Source: an uncultured Burkholderiales bacterium (lineage in GTDB: Bacteria; Pseudomonadota; Gammaproteobacteria; Burkholderiales; Burkholderiaceae_C). Taken from it: a stretch of DNA of 6,382 nucleotides. Both the position numbers and the translations under genes were made by a program. Of the stretch, positions 1 to 5,800 are shown piece by piece. Each line of letters opens with the position of its first letter. Within the stretch, counting starts at the first letter, position 1. The stretch is from positions 1 to 6,382 of the forward strand of contig CAIQIL010000093.1 in NCBI GenBank assembly GCA_903871865.1, read 5' to 3'. The notes below the pieces were generated by a model, which had not been told where the DNA came from, did no database searches, and saw only the letters and a list, made by a program, of their open reading frames with translations.

Positions 1-1081
1 CACCGCCACCAACCCCACCGGCGTGATGACCGGCTTCCTGGGCACCACGGGCAACAAGCTGAACCTGTGCGCCTCCAACGCTGCCCTGACCTCTGGCAAG
101 TCGGTCGGCGGCTTCATGGACATCGAACCCCAGATCTTCCAGGCCCAGGGCGTGATCACTGGCGACTACGCCGCCAACATCCAGCCCGCCACCTTCAGCC
201 AGGCCTTCGCCGTGGGCGTGTCGTCTGCCCTGTACAACGCCCTGCAGGCCTACCAGCAAACCGCCGCTGGCGGCAACCTGGTGCCCTCCACCTGCGCCGC
301 TGGTGACGCCACCGCCGCTTGCCAGCCCACCGTGGGCCGCGCGCAAGTCAACGCCATCATCAACAACGCCGATTTCAACGACGCCAAGAACAAGGGCGCC
401 AAGTTCCTGGTGCCCACCACCACGGAATCCAACCTGACCTACTGCCGTCGCCCCGCCACCTCGGGCACGCAGATGGGCGCTGAAGTCTATTTCCTGCAAG
501 CTGTCCTGGGCACCGGCGCTTTGAGCGGTTTCGGTTCCATCCATGAGCCTTCGTACATCACCGGTTCGGCACCTGCTGGCGCCGCCACCGTGGTCAACGG
601 CGGCAGCCTGCTGATCGACAACACCGCTGCTGGCGTTGGCGCCACCGGCACCCTGACCGTTCTGCTGAACAGCGGCACGGGCGACCTGAAGAAGTGCCTG
701 AACAAGCAAGCCGTGGGCACCCCCGCCCAGCCCATCCCCGCTGGCACCTTCGCCATCGGCCTGCTGTCGTCTGAGAACAACCCCATCGGCAGCTCGGACA
801 CCTACAAGCTGGTCAAGCTGAACGGCGCTTCCACCACCGCTGGTGTGGCCGGTGACTCGCAAACCGCCAACGCCATCAAGGGCATCTACGACTACGTGTT
901 CGAAAGCGTGGTGTTCGACGCTGGTTCCAGCACCGTGGGCACCAACGTGCTGAACCTGATCAACGCTGGCGTGAAGTCGGGCGCTGGCACCCCTGGCGTG
1001 TTCCTGAACGTCAACTCGGCCACCCCCGAGTCGAACTTCACCCGCGGTGGTAACTCGGTGAACGCCTACTCCTCCAACTAA
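1..1081 (+). CDS. PstS/DING-like phosphate-binding-fold protein, 5' end outside window
   Basis: This reading frame is open from base 2 to the TAA at 1079-1081, giving 359 visible residues. GTG at 23 and ATG at 26 are internal codons, because the frame continues upstream in the same style, so the real start and any signal peptide lie outside the window. The protein looks like a periplasmic-binding-protein fold of the PstS type. The sequence CRRPATSGTQ (bases 443-472) has the R-x3-S-G-T spacing that in E. coli PstS (R135, S139-G140-T141) contacts phosphate. GGFMDIEP near 110-130 sits where PstS has its conserved ligand Asp, and FAVGVSSALYNALQ (from about 206) matches the hinge-strand region of such proteins. 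Likely role (inference): an exported phosphate-binding or DING-type phosphatase-like protein. No PstCAB transporter genes are next to it; a TPS secretion pair is. Codon use is extremely biased (Lys AAG, Asn AAC, Leu nearly all CTG), suggesting high expression. Other ligands of this fold cannot be excluded. Confidence 0.8.
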   Translation, partial: TATNPTGVMTGFLGTTGNKLNLCASNAALTSGKSVGGFMDIEPQIFQAQGVITGDYAANIQPATFSQAFAVGVSSALYNALQAYQQTAAGGNLVPSTCAAGDATAACQPTVGRAQVNAIINNADFNDAKNKGAKFLVPTTTESNLTYCRRPATSGTQMGAEVYFLQAVLGTGALSGFGSIHEPSYITGSAPAGAATVVNGGSLLIDNTAAGVGATGTLTVLLNSGTGDLKKCLNKQAVGTPAQPIPAGTFAIGLLSSENNPIGSSDTYKLVKLNGASTTAGVAGDSQTANAIKGIYDYVFESVVFDAGSSTVGTNVLNLINAGVKSGAGTPGVFLNVNSATPESNFTRGGNSVNAYSSN

Positions 1082-1094
1082 ATCCAGTTGAAGG

Positions 1095-1126
1095 CGAAGC
1101 CCCTGGCCCTCGGGCCGAGGGCTTCG
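1095..1126 (+). other. Inverted repeat 1 in the tpsB leader
   Basis: The arms CGAAGCCC (1095-1102) and GGGCTTCG (1119-1126) are perfect 8-base complements. Inside them, GGCC (1105-1108) can pair with GGCC (1113-1116) around a CTCG loop, with a C-A mismatch and a T-G wobble between the two helices. No T-run follows, so it is not a classical intrinsic terminator. It starts 13 bases after the stop codon of the upstream gene and could protect the 3' end of that mRNA or act in leader folding. Confidence 0.6.
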
Positions 1127-1145
1127 AAACGCATCGGAAGTTTCG
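1125..1145 (+). other. Inverted repeat 2 in the tpsB leader
   Basis: CGAAAC (1125-1130) pairs with GTTTCG (1140-1145) around a 9-base loop. The left arm shares two bases (1125-1126) with the right arm of the preceding hairpin, so the two full stems compete at their junction. The stem is weaker than its neighbours and could be chance; it is noted because it fills the space between two stronger hairpins. Confidence 0.35.
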
Positions 1146-1146
1146 T

Positions 1147-1180
1147 GCAGTCCCCGTCAGGGGACTGCGCTTTTGTGTTT
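1147..1180 (+). terminator. Intrinsic (rho-independent) terminator of the upstream gene
   Basis: GCAGTCCCC (1147-1155) and GGGGACTGC (1160-1168) form a perfect 9-bp GC-rich stem with a GTCA tetraloop. It can be extended by a T-G wobble and a G-C pair. The T-rich run TTTTGTGTTT (1171-1180) follows. This is the classical terminator layout on the plus strand. It ends 8 bases before the tpsB ATG, which leaves no room for a separate tpsB promoter after it. It may therefore act as a partial terminator that lowers expression of the secretion genes relative to the upstream gene. Confidence 0.8.
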
Positions 1181-1188
1181 GAAGCGAA

Positions 1189-2832
1189 ATGAAAAAACTG
1201 GTCTGTGCCCTGGTGGCGTGTTGTGCAGCTGCCCTGAGCGCCCCGAGCGCCATGAGCCAAACGGCGTCGGCAACCAAGTCCGCACCTGCGGTCGTGACGT
1301 TCGACGTCATGGAGTTCGCCGTGGAAGGCAACACCTTGCTGCCACAGGCCCTGGTCGAGACCATTTTGCAGCCCTACATGGGCCCTGGCCGCTCGTTCAA
1401 GGACATGGATGCCGCCCGCGAGGCCCTGGAAAAGGCCTACCAGGACGCCGGCTACCTGTCCGTCGTGGTCAGCCTGCCCAACCAGCGCGTGGACACCGGC
1501 GAGGTGCGCCTGGACGTCACCGAAGCCAAGGTCGAAAAGCTCAGTGTCACGGGCGCCGAATACCACCTGCCCAGCAAGGTGAGAAGCCAAGTGCCTAGCC
1601 TGCAGCCGGGCCAGGTTCCCTATTTCCCCCAAGTCCAGCAAGAGCTGGCTGCCGTGCAGTCGGGCGACATGCAGGTCACCCCGCTCATCAACCCTGGCAA
1701 CGAAGCCGATGCCATTGCGGTCGATCTCAAGGTGCAGGACACCGCTCCTGTTCAGGCTTCCATCGAGCTGAACAACCGCCAGAGCTACAACACGTCCAAG
1801 GGCCGCGTCAGTGCGTCGGCCAGTTATGGCAACCTGTTCCAGTTGGGGCACCGCATTGGCTTGAGCTGGCAGTACGCGCCCTGGCGCCCCAACGACGGCA
1901 ACACCTTGAGCTTGCTCTACAGCCTGCCGTTGAGCCAGCGTGACGACCTCACGTTCAGCTTCACCCGCAGTCGCAGCAACACCCCCATCGTCACGGGTGA
2001 CGGCGGCAGCACCGTCACCCGAGGCAACCAGTACGGCCTGCGTTGGCAGCGTGATCTGCCCGCGCGCCAGTGGCCTGTGCGCCAGGGTGTGTTCGCGAGC
2101 TTTGACTACAAGCACAACGACGACCAGACCAACCTGAACGAAACCATCAACACCGCCAAGCCGCCGCTGCGCTATGCGGTGGTGGGCTTGGGCTACAACC
2201 TGAACTGGACGGGCAAGGACGGCAGCCAGTTCGGCTTCAACACCTCGGCCAACACGTCCAACCATGCGTTGTCAGGCCGTCAGGTCAACTGTGATGGCCG
2301 CACCCTCGACCAGTTCGCCTGCAAGCGCAGTGGTGCCTCTCCCGACTTCCTCGCCTGGCGCATCGGCGTGGACTTCAAGCAGCCTTTTGCCAATGGCTGG
2401 CGCTTGAACCTCAACGCCGAAACCCAGCAGGCTTCAGGTCCGCTGGCTGCCGGTGAGCAGTACACCTTGGGTGGCAAGGACACCGTGCGTGGCTATTACG
2501 ACTACGAGCAGTCTGGCGATTGGGGTTGGACGGCGCGTGCCGAAGTCTCCAGCCCGCCGCTGTTCGACCTGTCGGGCTGGAAGTCCCTGGGCCTGGCGTT
2601 TTATGACCGCGGCTTTGTGGCCCTGATCGACCCGCTGGATGGCCAGCTGCGTCGCGCCAACCTGGCGAGTTTTGGCCTGGGTTGGCGTCTGGAGAACGGC
2701 AAGGGCTTGCTGTTGTCGCTGGATGTGGCGCAGCCCATTTTCGAGACCCAGCGTGCGGACAACGATGGCAAGTACCAGATTGCCACCCGCCGCAGCCCCC
2801 GTTTGCTTGCCAGCCTCAGACAGTCTTTCTGA
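1189..2832 (+). CDS. TpsB-family outer-membrane transporter (FhaC/ShlB/HecB type)
   Basis: A complete 547-residue protein, within the usual TpsB length. It sits in the outer membrane, recognises the TPS domain of its TpsA partner in the periplasm and passes it to the cell surface. Residues 1 to about 23 are a Sec signal peptide (KK, hydrophobic core, cleavage probably near AMS-Q). A first POTRA_2 domain runs from about 37 to 115 (FAVEGNTLLP; then a helix and DAGYLSVVV). A second, ShlB-like POTRA spans about 116-186. The 16-strand barrel fills about 187-547. V433-R434-G435-Y436, followed by GDWGW and a TARAEV strand, is the conserved VRG(Y/F) motif of the inward-folded L6 loop. The chain ends in Phe, as outer-membrane barrels do for BAM recognition. 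An in-frame TGA at 1180-1182 makes ATG 1189 the first possible ATG start. The ribosome site is weak (GAAG at 1181-1184, only 4 bases from ATG). tpsA begins 47 bases after the stop, so the two are probably co-transcribed. There is little room for the plug helix H1 of FhaC before POTRA1. Confidence 0.95.
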   Translation: MKKLVCALVACCAAALSAPSAMSQTASATKSAPAVVTFDVMEFAVEGNTLLPQALVETILQPYMGPGRSFKDMDAAREALEKAYQDAGYLSVVVSLPNQRVDTGEVRLDVTEAKVEKLSVTGAEYHLPSKVRSQVPSLQPGQVPYFPQVQQELAAVQSGDMQVTPLINPGNEADAIAVDLKVQDTAPVQASIELNNRQSYNTSKGRVSASASYGNLFQLGHRIGLSWQYAPWRPNDGNTLSLLYSLPLSQRDDLTFSFTRSRSNTPIVTGDGGSTVTRGNQYGLRWQRDLPARQWPVRQGVFASFDYKHNDDQTNLNETINTAKPPLRYAVVGLGYNLNWTGKDGSQFGFNTSANTSNHALSGRQVNCDGRTLDQFACKRSGASPDFLAWRIGVDFKQPFANGWRLNLNAETQQASGPLAAGEQYTLGGKDTVRGYYDYEQSGDWGWTARAEVSSPPLFDLSGWKSLGLAFYDRGFVALIDPLDGQLRRANLASFGLGWRLENGKGLLLSLDVAQPIFETQRADNDGKYQIATRRSPRLLASLRQSF

Positions 2833-2867
2833 GTTCGGTTTGAGTTTGGCCCGTTAGAGATTGAGTT
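2830..2867 (+). repeat. Three TGAGTT direct repeats between tpsB and tpsA
   Basis: TGAGTT occurs at 2830-2835 (its TGA is the tpsB stop), 2841-2846 and 2862-2867. The starts are 11 and 21 bases apart, close to one and two DNA helical turns. No function is known; six-base copies in a short spacer can arise by chance. Confidence 0.4.
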
Positions 2868-2874
2868 GGAGAAG
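2868..2874 (+). promoter_or_regulatory. Shine-Dalgarno site of tpsA
   Basis: GGAGAAG contains GGAG (2868-2871) with 8 bases before the ATG at 2880, a good spacing. This supports the start at 2880 over the later in-frame ATG at 2925, which would remove most of the conserved extended signal-peptide region. Confidence 0.75.
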
Positions 2875-2879
2875 TTGCC

Positions 2880-5800
2880 ATGAACAAGCGTGTCCATCGT
2901 CTGGTGTTTGATCGCAAGCGCGGCATGCGCGTCCCCGCAGCCGAGCACGTGCGCGGTTGCGGCAAGGCCGCAGGCGGACAGACCCGTGCCGTGTCGGTGG
3001 CCATCAGCGCCCTGGCCGTCACGCTGGGCTGGTCGGGCGCAGCCGATGCGCGGACCATCGCGGGCAATGTCACACGCAGCGTGGACGCCTGGGCCAACCG
3101 CACCATCGTTCGGGACGGCACTGGCGCTGCATTGAACGCCAACTTGCCTTTCCGCTCGGGTCAGTTCAGCGGCGGCGATGCTGGCAAGTTCACCTTGACC
3201 TACACCACCGATGGTTTGTCGGTGGACCAGCAAGACAAACTCGTCACCATCAACTGGGACACCTACAACCTGGGCCGCGGCTACGCCGTGCGCTACAACC
3301 AGCCGGACAGCACCTCGGTTGCCTACAACAAGATCTGGGACGCCAATCCTTCCATCATTCTGGGCAAGATCACGGCCAACGGCCATGTCATCCTGGAGAA
3401 CACCAACGGGGTGATTTTCGGGCCGTCGGCGCGTATCGAGACCCAGCGCTTCGTGGCCACGGCTTTGTCGCTCAGCCAGGAAACCCTGAAAAAGGGCATC
3501 GACAAGATCGCCGATGGCAGTGCTGTGTTTGGCAGCGATGCAGACACCTCCAAAGGCAGCATCGTGGTGGAGCGTGGTGCGGAAATCCGCGCCTTGGCCG
3601 GTGGTCAGGTCATGCTGTTCGCCCCCAAGGTTTACAACGAAGGTCGCATCGAAACCCCGGGGGGGCAGACCATCCTGGCAGCAGGTCAGAAGGTGTACCT
3701 GATGGCCAGCACCGATGCGACCCAGCGTGGCCTCATGGTGGCAGTGGACGCTTTCAAGTCCACCGATGGCACGTCGTTGCCTGAAGGCACGAACACGGTT
3801 GAAAATGCCGTCAAGGGCAGCTACTACGTGAACGCTGCAGGCGACACGGTGGACGTGCCAGCAGGCAGCAGCACTGCAGGTCTGACCGAGCGCGTCAATG
3901 CCGTGGTGGCAGAAAAGGGTCGCATCAACCTGGTGGGCATGAGCATCCGTCAGAACGGTGTACTGACCGCCACCACGGCGGTCAAGGGGCAAAACGGGGC
4001 CATCTACATCCATGCAGGCGCGAGCAAGCGCGATGGAACGGCCATCAATCCCCTGACCAAGTCGACGGACAACATCATCGCGTCTGGCGCCCTGGGCGAT
4101 GTCGAGTTTGGCGCCGGCAGTGTCACCGAGGTCAAGCCAGACACCGCGGGTGGTACGCAGACAGCATCAGAGTCCTTCTACCGCTCCCTCATTGACGTGC
4201 AGGGCCGAGACATCCGTGTCCGCGGTGGTGCAACCATCAGCGCACAGTCGGGGGACATCAACCTGCGGGCTGCCGAGAGCGCGGTGTTACCCAATGGCAA
4301 CCTGGCGAACGGGTTCGGTGGCAGCGACGTCGCCGCGGACACCAGCCACCTGTTGGTGGAGTCTGGCGCCACGCTGGACGTGTCGGGTGTGCGCAATGTG
4401 TCGCTGGATGGGTTGCGCAATCAATTGTCCAATCAGCTGTTCAAGATTGAGTTGGCCAATTCGCCAGTGCAGCGCAATGGCGTTCTTTATCGTCAGCGCG
4501 TGAGCTTTGACGCCAACGATCCGATCAGCATTGCCAACGTGCAAGGCTTCTACAACAGCCTTCAGCGCAGTGTTCAAGAGTTGTCGACCACGGGCGGCAA
4601 CTTGCGCCTGGAAGGCATGGGGGCCGTGGCTGTCGCGGACGGCGCCAGCGTCAAATTCGGTGGTGGCAGCGCCAACGTGTCGTCGGCCGTGATCCAGACC
4701 TCGGTGCTGCGCAAGGGCAGCCGACTTGTCACGCTGGACCAGGCTTCGGCAGGGGTGCGCTATGACGAGCTTTTGAGCAGCACCGTGGGCTCGCGCCCGA
4801 CCAGCGCCTACACACAGGGCTATGACGGTGGTTCGGCCCTGGTTGCGGGTGCCGGCAAAACGGTGGTTGGCCTCTCAGGGTTCGATGGCGATGTGGTCGT
4901 GGGTGAGAAGCAGCGGGCCTCACGGGTCGCAGGTGCCTACAGTGGTGACCGCAGCGGTCCGAAGCTCGCGCGCCCCAGCGTGTTGACGACGAGCCCTCAT
5001 CTTGAAAGCCAGTTGCGCCCGATGGCCGGCGCTTTGACCGTGGGCCAGACGTACGGTGACCTGCCCAGCAACTACATTGCTTCGCTGGCAGTGGCGCCGA
5101 GCCACGGCGTGTCGCTGAAGCTGACCAAGACAAACGAAGATGGGACGGTGACGCCGCTCGAAATTGGCAGCAGTGACTACAACGCCTTGTTCGATGCGTT
5201 GCCCACCAATACGGTACTTTCTGCTCAAGGTTTGAGCAATGCGCATCTGGGCCAACTCAGCCTGTTGGCCAAACACATTGAGGTGCAGGACGGCAGCTAC
5301 CTGGGCATGAGCAGCGGCGGTGTGGACAGCACTGTGGCCAGCGACGACCAGCCAGTCAGCTTGAAGCTGACTGCCGATGAAAGCATTTACTTTGGTGGCG
5401 TCTTGCGCGCGGACGGTGGCAAGGTCAGCATCCTCAGCCGCCAAGGTGACATCACCTTGGGTGGAGCCTCGGTCATCAATGTGGCCGGCCGCTTGGTTGA
5501 CGAATTCGGCGCGGTGGGCAACAGCGGCCTGTCTGTCAATGGGGGGGCAGTCAGCCTTTCGGCGGCGCATGGGGTGGAGGCTCGTGCGGGCAGCCTGATC
5601 GATGTGTCAGCCGGTGTTTGGCGCAACACCCAGGGCGTCGCGTTGAAGGGTGCGGCCGGCAGCATCAGCCTGACGGCCAACACGGTGGTGCCTGAGCTCA
5701 TCGGCCAGACATCGCGCGGCGACGTGGCGCTCAATGGGCGCCTGCGCGGGTTTGACTTCAGCAGCGGTGGTCAGCTGTCCATTTCGGGCATGACCAGCCT

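Noticed and set aside
1082..1188. A possible PhoB box or sigma-70 promoter in the gap before tpsB.
   Set aside because: I found no convincing pair of CTGTCA-like repeats and no spaced -35/-10 elements; the bases are taken up by inverted repeats.
1078..2265. A 395-codon open frame on the minus strand opposite tpsB.
   Set aside because: It lies wholly antisense to a well-recognised TpsB, shows no recognisable domain, has a low-complexity Val/Ala/Arg/Gly composition typical of high-GC shadows, and runs into the hairpin region.
2833..2879. A possible terminator or promoter between tpsB and tpsA.
   Set aside because: There is no stem with a T-run and no clear -35/-10 pair; the short spacing and good Shine-Dalgarno favour co-transcription.
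2957..3784. A 275-codon plus-strand frame inside tpsA.
   Set aside because: Its Arg/Gln/His-rich translation is the +2 frame of tpsA; the real frame shows signal peptide and TPS motifs. It is useful only for showing where a frameshift would terminate.
2601..4013. A 470-codon open frame on the minus strand across the tpsB-tpsA junction.
   Set aside because: It crosses the end of tpsB, the spacer and the conserved ESPR and TPS domain of tpsA. Its His/Gly/Val-rich translation resembles no family, so it is a shadow.
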